Source: Bacteroidota bacterium (GTDB lineage: Bacteria; Bacteroidota; Bacteroidia; Cytophagales; UBA9547). Taken from it: a DNA stretch of 58,573 nt. The first letter of the stretch is position 1, and each line of letters begins with the position of its first letter. Made by a program: the position numbers and the translations under genes. The notes under the pieces were generated by a model. It did no database searches and was not told where the DNA came from. It saw only the letters and a list, made by a program, of their open reading frames with translations. The stretch lies in NCBI GenBank assembly GCA_004293915.1, contig RDZG01000084.1:1-58573 (forward strand), given 5' to 3'. Shown one piece after another: positions 16,193 to 25,283 of this stretch.

Positions 16193-16266
16193 TAGCGGGG
16201 AGCAGGATCGAACTGCCGACCTTAGGGTTATGAATCCTACGCTCTAACCATCTGAGCTACCCCGCC
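16193..16266 (-). tRNA. tRNA-Met (anticodon CAT)
   Basis: A complete 74-base cloverleaf on the minus strand: acceptor GGCGGGG pairing with CCCCGCT, D-stem GCTC/GAGC, anticodon loop TTCATAA with CAT at the centre, and T-arm GGCAG-TTCGATC-CTGCT. CCA is not encoded. The first pair is G1-T72, not the C1xA72 mismatch of initiator tRNA, so an elongator Met tRNA is most likely; an Ile tRNA with lysidine-modified CAT cannot be fully excluded. The anticodon stem has one mismatch, A31 with C39. Confidence 0.93.
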
Positions 16267-16331
16267 ATATTTTTCGGAGTGCAAAAGTAGTGATATTTTT
16301 TAAAACCATATCACTACTTTTTGTTTTTTTA

Positions 16332-17384
16332 TTAAATTCCTAGAATTTTTTTATTTAAAGATTCGTCTGCACCTGTGCTAGCAAAATCATCAAATGCTTT
16401 TTCGGTTACTTTTATAATATGATTTGCCACAAAAGGAGCTCCTTCTGCCGCACCTTGTTCGGAATGTTTGATACAACATTCCCATTCGACAACTGCCCAG
16501 CCATCAAAATTATATTGCGAAAGTTTTGAGAAAATAGCCGAAAAATCTACTTGCCCATCCCCAAGCGAACGAAAACGACCTGGTCTATCTGCCCAACCTT
16601 GAAACCCACCATACACACCAGATTTCCCGGTTGGATTAAATTCGGCATCTTTTACATGAAACATTTTTATAAAAGTGTGATAATGGTCGATATATTGCAG
16701 ATAATCAAGTTGTTGCAAAACAAAATGAGAAGGATCGTAAAGCATATTGGCTCTTTTATGTTTGCCAGTTGCTTCCCAAAAACGTTCAAAAGTGATACCA
16801 TCATGCAAATCTTCGCCTGGGTGAATTTCATAACAAACATCTACACCACAGTTGTCAAAATGATTTAAAATAGGCAACCAACGATTTGCTAATTCCTTAA
16901 AACCAGTTTCTACCAATCCGGCTGGTCGCTGAGGCCAAGGATAAACGGTGTGCCAAAGTAATGCACCAGAAAAAGTAGCATGTGCATTTATGCCCAAATT
17001 TTTGCTTGCAGATGCAGCCCATTTCAATTGTTGAACAGCCCATTCGGCTCTTGCTTTTGAATTTCCACGAACAGATTCGGGTGCAAATCCGTCAAACATC
17101 ACATCATAAGCAGGATGAACTGCAACCAATTGTCCTTGCAAATGAGTTGATAATTCGGTAATTTCCAGTCCATAAGATTTAACTTTGCCTTTCAACTCAT
17201 CACAATAAGTTTTACTTTCGGCTGCTTTTTGCAAATCAATACATCTTGCATCCCAGGTTGGAATTTGAATACCTTTATAGCCCAAATTTGACATATATTT
17301 ACAAATCGAATCGAGCGAATTAAACGGTGGATTATCTCCCATAAATTGGGCTAAAAATATGGCAGGACCTTTTATTGTTTTCAT
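16332..17384 (-). CDS. sugar phosphate isomerase/epimerase (AP-endonuclease 2 family TIM barrel)
   Basis: A 350-residue xylose-isomerase-like TIM barrel without a signal peptide. Likely metal ligands are a glutamate in YEIHPGEDLHD, an aspartate and histidine in YDPSHF, a histidine in FHVKDAEF and a glutamate near VVEWECC, as in IolE/TIM-barrel isomerases. The N-terminal GYKGIQIPTWD is the typical first strand-loop. Such enzymes isomerise or epimerise sugars, keto-inositols or oxidised sugars; this longer 350-residue form is commonly found in Bacteroidota sugar-catabolic loci. It stands alone here, divergent from recQ, so the substrate cannot be deduced. Confidence 0.85.
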   Translation of the reverse strand: MKTIKGPAIFLAQFMGDNPPFNSLDSICKYMSNLGYKGIQIPTWDARCIDLQKAAESKTYCDELKGKVKSYGLEITELSTHLQGQLVAVHPAYDVMFDGFAPESVRGNSKARAEWAVQQLKWAASASKNLGINAHATFSGALLWHTVYPWPQRPAGLVETGFKELANRWLPILNHFDNCGVDVCYEIHPGEDLHDGITFERFWEATGKHKRANMLYDPSHFVLQQLDYLQYIDHYHTFIKMFHVKDAEFNPTGKSGVYGGFQGWADRPGRFRSLGDGQVDFSAIFSKLSQYNFDGWAVVEWECCIKHSEQGAAEGAPFVANHIIKVTEKAFDDFASTGADESLNKKILGI

Positions 17385-17403
17385 TTTATTAAGTTTTTAT
17401 GTT

Positions 17404-17452
17404 CAAAAATAGTATTTTTTGTGTGCTAAAGTAATTTAAAATTCTAATTTTG
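17404..17452. promoter_or_regulatory. divergent promoters of the isomerase and recQ genes
   Basis: Minus strand: TATTTTTG at 17411-17404, 20 bases before the isomerase ATG. Plus strand: TTTG at 17418-17421, a 23-base spacer and TAATTTTG at 17445-17452, only four bases before the recQ ATG at 17457. The recQ start point would fall at or next to its start codon, so the recQ transcript may be leaderless. Confidence 0.45.
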
Positions 17453-17456
17453 AAAT

Positions 17457-19358
17457 ATGTCTGCATTACTAGATGTTTTAAAGAAATATTGGAAATACGA
17501 TAGTTTTAGATCTGTTCAACAAGAAATAGTACAATCTGTGTTTGATAACATAGACACCTTAGCACTTTTGCCAACAGGTGGCGGAAAATCTGTTTGTTTT
17601 CAAGTTCCAGTGATGGCAAAAGAGGGAACTTGCATCGTAATTTGCCCACTCATTGCATTGATGAAAGACCAAGTGGAGCAACTACAAAAAAAGCAAATAT
17701 CGGCTATATATTTAGATGCAAGTTGTCATCAAAAAGAAACAGAAATAATATTACAAAATGCTATAAATCAGGAATATAAATTCATATACATATCTCCAGA
17801 AAAACTCAAAAACGAACAGTTTTTAAAATCTCTTTTAAAGATTCAAATTTGTTTAATTGCCATTGACGAAGCTCATTGTATTTCACAATGGGGTTATACC
17901 TTTAGACCTTCGTATTTAGAAATAAATATACTTAGAAAACACCTTCCAAAAGTGCCATTTGTTGCCCTTACAGCATCGGCTACAGAAAAAGTAAAACTTG
18001 ATATAATACAAAAACTAGAGCTTAAGAATCCAGCAGTTTTTACTAAAAGTTTTCGGAGAAATAATCTTTCATACAGTGTTAATTTGACAGAAAACAAAAT
18101 GCAACGCTGCTACGAAATTCTGAAAAAAGTAAACGGAAGTGCCATAATTTATGTGCGCAGCCGCAGCCGAACATCAATTTTTGCAGATTGGTTGAACAAA
18201 GCGGGAATTAAAGCAGAATTTTATCATGCTGGTTTGACCCAAATTGAACGTTCTAAAAAGCAAGAACTTTGGATGAAAAATCAAACTCGGGTAATCGTTG
18301 CCACAAATGCTTTTGGTATGGGAATCGACAAATCGGATGTACGTTTGGTGATTCATATCGACACTCCAGATTCGCTCGAAGCCTATTATCAAGAAGCAGG
18401 CAGAGCTGGAAGAGACGAAAAAAATGCTTTTGCTGTTTTGTTGTATCAAAATCAAGATTTAATCGAACTCGAAAATAGCTTAGAAGTAAAATTTCCTCCT
18501 ATCGAAAGCATCAAAAATTGCTACCAACAGTTGGCAAATTATTTTCAAATCGCTACCGGTTCGGAGCAAATGGTATTGAAAGATTTTGATATTGAACAAT
18601 TTTGTACAACCTATTCTTTACATCCAAAAACGACATATAATTGCATTAAACTACTTGAAAAAGAAGGACTTATACTTTTTGAAGAATCATTTTTTTCGCC
18701 TACTAAAATTCATATTCCCGACCGAACTTTACTTTATCAATTTCAAGTGGCTAATGCAAAATATGACCCAATAATAAAAACGCTTTTAAGAGCAGTTGGT
18801 GGAGGTGTGTTTACCGATTTTGTAAAAATAAACGAATCTCAATTGGCAAGCAAAATGAACACCGATGTTGCTTCATTAGCCAAAATCTTACTTTTTCTTA
18901 ACGATGCCATGATTTTGATTTACCAAGCCCAAAAAACAAAACCACAATTGGCATTTTTAACGCAACGTTATGCAGCAAAAAACTTACCATTTGATATTAA
19001 AAAATATGACTTTTTAAAAGCTACTGAAAAGCAAAAAAACGAAGCTATTATAGCGTATATTAAAAATCAAAAAAGATGCAGAAATATACAAATTTCAGAA
19101 TATTTTGATGATATTTCGGACATACGTTGCGGAATTTGTGATAATTGTATTCAATACAAAAAAACACAATTTGCATTGGAAATTGCCGAAGAAATTATGC
19201 ATCGAATTGATGATGCAGATATAAAATCAGATGATTTGCCTGCAATTTTTCCAAACTCAAAGCCAAACGAAATTGCAAATTGGCTTAGAGAGCAATTCGA
19301 TAAAGGCATTTTGTTTTTGGACGATAAAGACTATATTCGTAAGCAAATAACAAAATGA
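17457..19358 (+). CDS. recQ: RecQ-type ATP-dependent DNA helicase
   Basis: 3'-to-5' superfamily 2 DNA helicase for recombination and fork repair. Walker A LLPTGGGKS (Lys44), DEAH at 137-140 in IDEAHCISQWG, motif III TASATEKVK, and the second RecA domain with GMGIDKSDVR and QEAGRAGRD are all in place. A zinc-binding RQC region is marked by four cysteines (KRCRN ... RCGICDNC). At 633 residues it has no clear HRDC domain, as in the short Bacteroidota RecQ type. Its TGA stop overlaps the ATG of the next gene, a histidine kinase (ATGA), so the two are coupled, which is unusual for these functions. Confidence 0.93.
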   Translation: MSALLDVLKKYWKYDSFRSVQQEIVQSVFDNIDTLALLPTGGGKSVCFQVPVMAKEGTCIVICPLIALMKDQVEQLQKKQISAIYLDASCHQKETEIILQNAINQEYKFIYISPEKLKNEQFLKSLLKIQICLIAIDEAHCISQWGYTFRPSYLEINILRKHLPKVPFVALTASATEKVKLDIIQKLELKNPAVFTKSFRRNNLSYSVNLTENKMQRCYEILKKVNGSAIIYVRSRSRTSIFADWLNKAGIKAEFYHAGLTQIERSKKQELWMKNQTRVIVATNAFGMGIDKSDVRLVIHIDTPDSLEAYYQEAGRAGRDEKNAFAVLLYQNQDLIELENSLEVKFPPIESIKNCYQQLANYFQIATGSEQMVLKDFDIEQFCTTYSLHPKTTYNCIKLLEKEGLILFEESFFSPTKIHIPDRTLLYQFQVANAKYDPIIKTLLRAVGGGVFTDFVKINESQLASKMNTDVASLAKILLFLNDAMILIYQAQKTKPQLAFLTQRYAAKNLPFDIKKYDFLKATEKQKNEAIIAYIKNQKRCRNIQISEYFDDISDIRCGICDNCIQYKKTQFALEIAEEIMHRIDDADIKSDDLPAIFPNSKPNEIANWLREQFDKGILFLDDKDYIRKQITK

Positions 19359-22300
19359 AAATACACATTTCAATTTCAATCTTACTTTTTATAATTTTAA
19401 CAATTTTTGGATTTTCATTCTTTGAAAAAGATTTAAATAAAAGCAATTTTGATGTAAAAGACAGTGTTACCAAAATTCAAGAAAAAACAAATAATGAACT
19501 CCAACAGATTGATAATGAACAAAATGAGATAAAAAACAAAATTTTAATGAATGAAAATAACTTGGAATTATTTTCGGAATTAAAATCTCCAAATAGCATT
19601 TATATATATCAAGATGAAAAACTAATATTTTGGAGTGATTTTAAATATTATCCAACGCCAACTAATTTGATTCAGCCTAAAAGTATAATGTTTTCAGGCG
19701 ATGAAAATGGGAAAAGATTAATTATTTCGCAGTTATTTAAAACAAAAAAACATCGTTTTAAACTGATTTCAGTTTTAAAGCTTTCAGTACATACTATAAT
19801 TGAAAAAAACAATATTATTCAATTAAACAAAAAAATATTTGATGGATTTACACTTAATATATTAAGTAATAAAAATGCAAAGTTAAACATAAAAGATGCC
19901 AATGGAAATTTTATATTTGGTGTAAATAATATTAAATCAATCCCAAAATCGAATAATATATTTTTGATACTTTTTTTAGTTTTTTCTGTTATTGGTTTTG
20001 CGTTTATATATTTTAAATTAGAAAAAATAGAAAAACCTAATGCAACGTATTTGGCAATTACTTATGTTTTAATAAATAGCATAATTGGCTATTATTTTTT
20101 AATATTTAATACTAAAATAAACTTATGTATATGTTTTTATTCGTATGTTTTATTACTTATTCTAAATGCATGTTTAGTTATAAATATATTTATTAAAAAA
20201 ATATATTATTCAAATATAAAAATAAAAAATACTTACTATAATATATTTTTACACTATATACTTTTTATTTTCATAACCTATCTTTTTTTTAAAACAATAT
20301 CTTTTATTTATCATAATCCAGATTGTAATTTTAGTATTACAAATTTTTTGATTTTTAACAGTACAACATATTATTCGTTAGCTTTAAGTATTTGTTATTC
20401 AATTGTTTATTTTGTTATTTCTCATTTTATAATCCATAAATTAGTAGTTCAAAATGTACAAAATGAAAGTGGTTTTAATAAATTTATAATTATGATTTTA
20501 TTAATTACAACTTCACTTTTTTTAACTATTGGTACAGGTGTTGGCTGGATATATGTTGCAATATCAGCTGCGGTATATTTTTATATAATTTTCATATCAA
20601 AACTATCAATTACACTTAAAAAAATAAGATATATTACTTATTTTTATTTTTTTATATTTATATTATTTGTGTCAATAATAATAAGTTGTGCTATTTACAA
20701 AGTTGAATATGCCAAAAGAGCCACAATATCGAAAATTTTGGCTACAAAAGTAAGTAGAAGTCAGCCAAGCTTAGATGTTATGTTTATTTCAAAAGGTATT
20801 GATTCTTGTGCAAAAGACAGTTTGACATATCAAATTTTGACAGACACTATACAAAACAGGAGCGATTTAGAATCCGAATTAATTAAAAATAATTTTCTAA
20901 ATCTGAGTGAAAGATATGAAACAAAATTTTACTTTTTTAATGCCTTAGGAAACAGTATTTCTGAACAATCAAGTAAAAACTTTTTTTCAATACAAAAAAA
21001 ACTCAACAAGCCAGGTCTATACACAAAGTTTAAATATGTGTATAAATTTGATGGCGACCTACAAGGTTATTTTGCATGGCGAAGCTTAAAAGATTCTTTA
21101 TCAAACACTATTGGGTTTTTGTTAGTGGAATTTCGATTGCGAAAATTAATCCCTAATAGTATTTATCCAGAGTTGTTTATAAAAATAAGATCGCAATATG
21201 ATTACAATTATTCTTACTCTTTGTATATTAAAAATAATTTAACTTCAATTTATAATCAAAAAACAAGTAGTGTACCGTTTCAGATTATAACCGATGATAT
21301 AATTTCTTTATACGAAAAGGGCAAAATAGAAAATCAACGCTATATGAGACTTTCAAAAACCAATGATAATGAATATGTTATGATTGGAATTGATGCTTTT
21401 AGTTGGTTGTCTTTTTATTCTAATTTTTCGTTTATATTTATAGTTTTCACTTTTATACTAGCTATTTTTATTCTTTTCAACACCTTGTATTTTAAATACA
21501 AACAAGTTTCAAATACGCTTTCGACAAAAATTCAATTATTTATACATTTGTCGTTTTTTGTTCCATTACTAAGCGTAAGTATATCACTATTTTTTATTAT
21601 AAATTTTTTATACCAAAACGACATTTCTGATAGCTATCAACAAAAAACAATAGCTATGAAAGAGCAACTTTATACAACATTAGAAAAAAACGAATTTGAA
21701 AATTTACAACAAAAACTTAGTGAGCTTTCGACTTTTGCTAAAGCGGATTTGAATATATATCAACCAACTGGCGAACTTTTGGCAACAACACAACCTTCGG
21801 TTTTTGAAAAAGGTTTTATTGGAAATATTATAAATCCTGAGGCACTTAAAAATATTCAGACTAACGCAGAATTGAGCTATATACTAGACGAAAACATTGG
21901 TGATTTTCATTTCAAAACTGTGTATCAAGCCATAAATTCTTATAAAACTGGACAGATTTTAGCCATTCTTGCTGTACCATTTTTCGAATCTAATGATAAA
22001 TATAATGATAAAATAACATTTGTACTAACATCTATTTTAAATATCTTTTCATTGATTTTTATTCTATTCATGGCAATTACATTTTTTATTTCAAGATACT
22101 TAACCATTCCATTAAAAATGCTTACAAACAGTCTTAAAAATGTAAGTCTAGAGCTTCAAAACAATCCATTAGAATATGGAGGAGATGATGAAATTGGGCT
22201 TTTAGTAAAAGAATACAACAATATGCTCATAAAACTAACTGAGAGTAAGAAAATTCTTGCATCGAACGAAAAAGAATCGGCATGGAGAGAAATGGCTAAA

Positions 22301-22921
22301 CAAGTGGCTCACGAAATCAAAAACCCGCTAACTCCAATAAAACTTACACTACAAAATATTCAACGATTGCTTAAACAAGATAGAAATGATAAAATAGAAA
22401 TTGTTGAAAAATCAACGATATCGATTCTCGAACAAGTTGATACACTCACTGAAATTGCAAATTCATTTTCAGCATTTACACAAATGCCTACGCTGAAAAG
22501 AGATGTATTTAATTTGGATGATATGATACAAAATATTACTCAACTCTATGCTTTTGAAAATGATTTATTAATTGTTTTTAATAAATCTGAAAAGACAGAC
22601 TATAAAATTGTATCAGACGAAAAATTATTAAACAGAATACTTTTAAATTTGATATTAAATGCCATAGAATCAAAAGATTATAGTAGAAACCTAAAAATCG
22701 AAATATCATTATCATGTCAAAATGAAACAACTATTTTAGTAGCCATAAAAGACAATGGCATTGGAATAGAAAAAGCAAATTATGAAAAAGTTTTTCAACC
22801 TAATTTTAGTACAAAAAACACTGGTTCGGGTATAGGATTAGCCATTTGTAAACGTGGAATTGAACAAATTGGTGGCAATATTAAATTCCAATCTGAAATA
22901 GGAATAGGTACCAAAAAATAA
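19355..22921 (+). CDS. very large NtrY-like sensor histidine kinase
   Basis: A 1188-residue membrane sensor kinase. A first helix (about 4-24) and a short outer segment are followed by a multi-helix block (about 203-450), a large outer domain (about 455-690), more helices (about 693-765), a second outer sensor segment, a last helix (about 895-920), HAMP (about 920-975), HisKA with phospho-acceptor His986 in AHEIKNPLTP, and an ATPase domain with NLILNAIES, KDNGIGI and GSGIGLAI. The protein ends in GIGTKK and lacks the final strand normally found after GTT; the stop follows an A-run, so a small indel may have trimmed it. No response regulator lies beside it. Codon use is extremely AT-rich in the membrane part. 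It overlaps recQ by four bases. Confidence 0.9.
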   Translation: MKIHISISILLFIILTIFGFSFFEKDLNKSNFDVKDSVTKIQEKTNNELQQIDNEQNEIKNKILMNENNLELFSELKSPNSIYIYQDEKLIFWSDFKYYPTPTNLIQPKSIMFSGDENGKRLIISQLFKTKKHRFKLISVLKLSVHTIIEKNNIIQLNKKIFDGFTLNILSNKNAKLNIKDANGNFIFGVNNIKSIPKSNNIFLILFLVFSVIGFAFIYFKLEKIEKPNATYLAITYVLINSIIGYYFLIFNTKINLCICFYSYVLLLILNACLVINIFIKKIYYSNIKIKNTYYNIFLHYILFIFITYLFFKTISFIYHNPDCNFSITNFLIFNSTTYYSLALSICYSIVYFVISHFIIHKLVVQNVQNESGFNKFIIMILLITTSLFLTIGTGVGWIYVAISAAVYFYIIFISKLSITLKKIRYITYFYFFIFILFVSIIISCAIYKVEYAKRATISKILATKVSRSQPSLDVMFISKGIDSCAKDSLTYQILTDTIQNRSDLESELIKNNFLNLSERYETKFYFFNALGNSISEQSSKNFFSIQKKLNKPGLYTKFKYVYKFDGDLQGYFAWRSLKDSLSNTIGFLLVEFRLRKLIPNSIYPELFIKIRSQYDYNYSYSLYIKNNLTSIYNQKTSSVPFQIITDDIISLYEKGKIENQRYMRLSKTNDNEYVMIGIDAFSWLSFYSNFSFIFIVFTFILAIFILFNTLYFKYKQVSNTLSTKIQLFIHLSFFVPLLSVSISLFFIINFLYQNDISDSYQQKTIAMKEQLYTTLEKNEFENLQQKLSELSTFAKADLNIYQPTGELLATTQPSVFEKGFIGNIINPEALKNIQTNAELSYILDENIGDFHFKTVYQAINSYKTGQILAILAVPFFESNDKYNDKITFVLTSILNIFSLIFILFMAITFFISRYLTIPLKMLTNSLKNVSLELQNNPLEYGGDDEIGLLVKEYNNMLIKLTESKKILASNEKESAWREMAKQVAHEIKNPLTPIKLTLQNIQRLLKQDRNDKIEIVEKSTISILEQVDTLTEIANSFSAFTQMPTLKRDVFNLDDMIQNITQLYAFENDLLIVFNKSEKTDYKIVSDEKLLNRILLNLILNAIESKDYSRNLKIEISLSCQNETTILVAIKDNGIGIEKANYEKVFQPNFSTKNTGSGIGLAICKRGIEQIGGNIKFQSEIGIGTKK

Positions 22922-23026
22922 TTAATATAATTATTTTACATTTTTATATTGTTAAATTAATATTTATTATGACTTTTGTTATATATTTCTAATTACATTC
23001 AAAACTATATATCTTACTAACTTTAA

Positions 23027-25060
23027 ATGAAAAAGACATTATTTATTATATCCTTATTAAGTACATCTACATACTTATTTTCACAAGAAAACATTATTTG
23101 GGCTACTAAATTAGTTGATGCAAATCCAAAATTTGCGTATTTGAACACAGAAGCAGAATTTGTGATTGGACTCCCGACATATATGCCACAAATGAAATTA
23201 GAAAAAAATCACGATGCCTACACCGAAGGTTTCAAACTCGACCCCGATTTGAAAGTCAAAAAAAACTCGATTACAGTGGGTTTTAAACGAATTGTTACTG
23301 CAAAACAAATTGTAATTGGTGGCATTTTCAACCAAGGTGTTATCCAGTCAATAAACATTGTAGGCGATGATAATTTGGAAAAAAACGTTTATAAATTTGA
23401 CTCAAAAACTCCTATTCAAGAAGAGAAAAACTCAAATTTTAAAGTGGTTTTTCCTCAATCTAAAGTTATTTCTGTTCAGGTTGTAATAAATCATAGTAAA
23501 ATTAAAGACTGGAATTTGATTAAAGGTATTGGTCTTTCACCTGATGAAAAGCCATTATCTTTAGAGCCTAATTTATTGGTGGGAGCAACTGAAATTACTG
23601 AAAAAATACAAGTTGGTGAAAATATTAGTAGTAAAGATTGTTTTGAATTTAATCCAAAACTAACACCAGATGGCAAAAAATTATACTTTGTAAAAGAATG
23701 TAAAGACCATACCGACCAAGATATTTGGTATTCGGAAATGGATGAAAATAAACAATGGGGACAAGCACAAAAAGCCGCAGAACCACTAAACAATAAAGGT
23801 CATAATTTTGTAGCTTCAATAAGTTTGGACGGCAGATTTATGATTTTGGGAAACACCTACAATGCAGATGGCACAAGTGCAGGCGATGGCGTTTCTATTG
23901 TTCATAAAAAAGAAGATGGCTCTTGGGATCAACCACAAAGTATAAAAATACCAGATTTAAAAAACATAAACGACCATGCAAATTTTTTTATGAGTGCGGA
24001 TGAAAAAGTAATAATCATGGCTTTGGAAGACAATTTAAGTGCTGGCGGGTTGGATTTATATGCTTCATTTTATGATACTTATTTAAAAATCTGGTCGCCA
24101 CCAATGAATTTGGGTACAACCATAAATACCGTAACAGCAGAAGACTATCCTTATCTTTCGCCTGATGGCAAAACACTATATTTTTCTTCAAAAGGCTATA
24201 TAGGCTTTGGTGGACATGATATTTATGTATCAAAAAGATTGGATGACACATGGAAAAACTGGTCGAAACCACAAAATCTTGGAGGAATGGTAAACTCAAA
24301 AGCCGATGATAAAGGTTTTGCCATTACATCATCTGGCGACCACGCTTATTACAATACCGTAAATTTTGGTAGCGATTTGCATCACATGGATATTTTCAAA
24401 ATAAACTTACCAAAATCGTTAGCCCAACAACCACAAATTTTGGTTTCTGGAATGATTAAAGATACTGCTGGATCTATTTTGCAAGGAACAATAAAAGTAA
24501 TTAACAGTAAAGACGAAGTAATAAAAGAAGCTCGTACAAATCCAAAAACTGGACAATATATGATGTCAGTAATTCATGGTGAAAAATTTGAAATCACTGC
24601 CGAAGTTCCAAAATATTTTATCAATAAATCAATCTTAAATTTGAATGAAGAGCTAAAAAACTTGGAAATGACAAAAGATTTTAAATTAATTGCATATCTA
24701 GATTCTGGCTATACAACTGTTTTGCAAAACAGTATTTTTGAAACCAATTTGCTCAAATTAAAAGATTCTGAAAAACAAAAGCTTGATGTTATCATTGAAA
24801 ATTTAATTCAACAACCCAATACACAATTTGAAATTGGCGGACATACCGACAATGTTGGAAAACCTGACAAAAAAAACATGATGGCTTTGGCAAAAACAAA
24901 AGTTGTGTTCGATTATTTTGTCTCGAAAGGAATTAGAGATAGCCGCATAAAACTAAAATCGTATGCCAACACTAAACCAGTGGCTGAAAACAAAACTCCT
25001 CAAGGCAGAGCAAAAAACAACAGAATTACAATTACCTATTTAACACGAATTTTAGAGTAA
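23027..25060 (+). CDS. OmpA-family protein with PD40 propeller repeats
   Basis: A 677-residue secreted/outer-membrane-associated protein. Signal peptide 1-19; a strand-rich N-domain (about 20-185); PD40/WD40-like propeller repeats (about 200-475, repeated SPDGKTLYFSS-type motifs); a carboxypeptidase-regulatory-like domain (about 480-555); and an OmpA C-terminal peptidoglycan-binding domain (about 565-677) with GGHTDNVG and GRAKNNRI. The conserved Asp and Arg that hold diaminopimelate are present. The order resembles PorE of the type IX secretion system, but there is no TPR region, so it is at most a PorE relative. A strong terminator follows. Confidence 0.88.
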   Translation: MKKTLFIISLLSTSTYLFSQENIIWATKLVDANPKFAYLNTEAEFVIGLPTYMPQMKLEKNHDAYTEGFKLDPDLKVKKNSITVGFKRIVTAKQIVIGGIFNQGVIQSINIVGDDNLEKNVYKFDSKTPIQEEKNSNFKVVFPQSKVISVQVVINHSKIKDWNLIKGIGLSPDEKPLSLEPNLLVGATEITEKIQVGENISSKDCFEFNPKLTPDGKKLYFVKECKDHTDQDIWYSEMDENKQWGQAQKAAEPLNNKGHNFVASISLDGRFMILGNTYNADGTSAGDGVSIVHKKEDGSWDQPQSIKIPDLKNINDHANFFMSADEKVIIMALEDNLSAGGLDLYASFYDTYLKIWSPPMNLGTTINTVTAEDYPYLSPDGKTLYFSSKGYIGFGGHDIYVSKRLDDTWKNWSKPQNLGGMVNSKADDKGFAITSSGDHAYYNTVNFGSDLHHMDIFKINLPKSLAQQPQILVSGMIKDTAGSILQGTIKVINSKDEVIKEARTNPKTGQYMMSVIHGEKFEITAEVPKYFINKSILNLNEELKNLEMTKDFKLIAYLDSGYTTVLQNSIFETNLLKLKDSEKQKLDVIIENLIQQPNTQFEIGGHTDNVGKPDKKNMMALAKTKVVFDYFVSKGIRDSRIKLKSYANTKPVAENKTPQGRAKNNRITITYLTRILE

Positions 25061-25079
25061 GTCAATATAGTGAATAATG

Positions 25080-25126
25080 AAAAGCCTTCCCTACTAAGCT
25101 TTAATGTATAGTAAGAAGGCTTTTTT
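25080..25126 (+). terminator. rho-independent terminator of the OmpA/PD40 gene
   Basis: AAAAGCCTTC (25080-25089) pairs perfectly with GAAGGCTTTT (25115-25124), with extra pairing TACTA/TAGTA further in, and is followed by a T-run. It lies 20 bases after the stop codon. A weaker 8-bp hairpin (25205-25227) follows in the gap before the murE fragment. Confidence 0.85.
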
Positions 25127-25283
25127 ATTTTCCAAATAGTCATTATAACCAAAGCAATCTCTTCTATTCACTTTAAAAATGCACAAGGCAACGCACAACT
25201 AATTCACAAAAACAACTTCGGTTTTTGTAATCAGCTAAAAAAAAATGTAATTGCAACTCTAAATCTATTTGAGCCAATTAGGT

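Noticed and set aside
22900-22960. Idea that the kinase continues in another frame after the A-run at 22912
   Set aside because: Neither alternative frame shows the expected final strand (Phe-x-Ile-x-Leu-Pro), so I kept the stop at 22921 and only noted the short end.
25205-25227. 8-bp hairpin before the murE fragment as a riboswitch or attenuator
   Set aside because: It is short and AT-rich, with no leader peptide or known riboswitch core; it may only be a weak secondary terminator.
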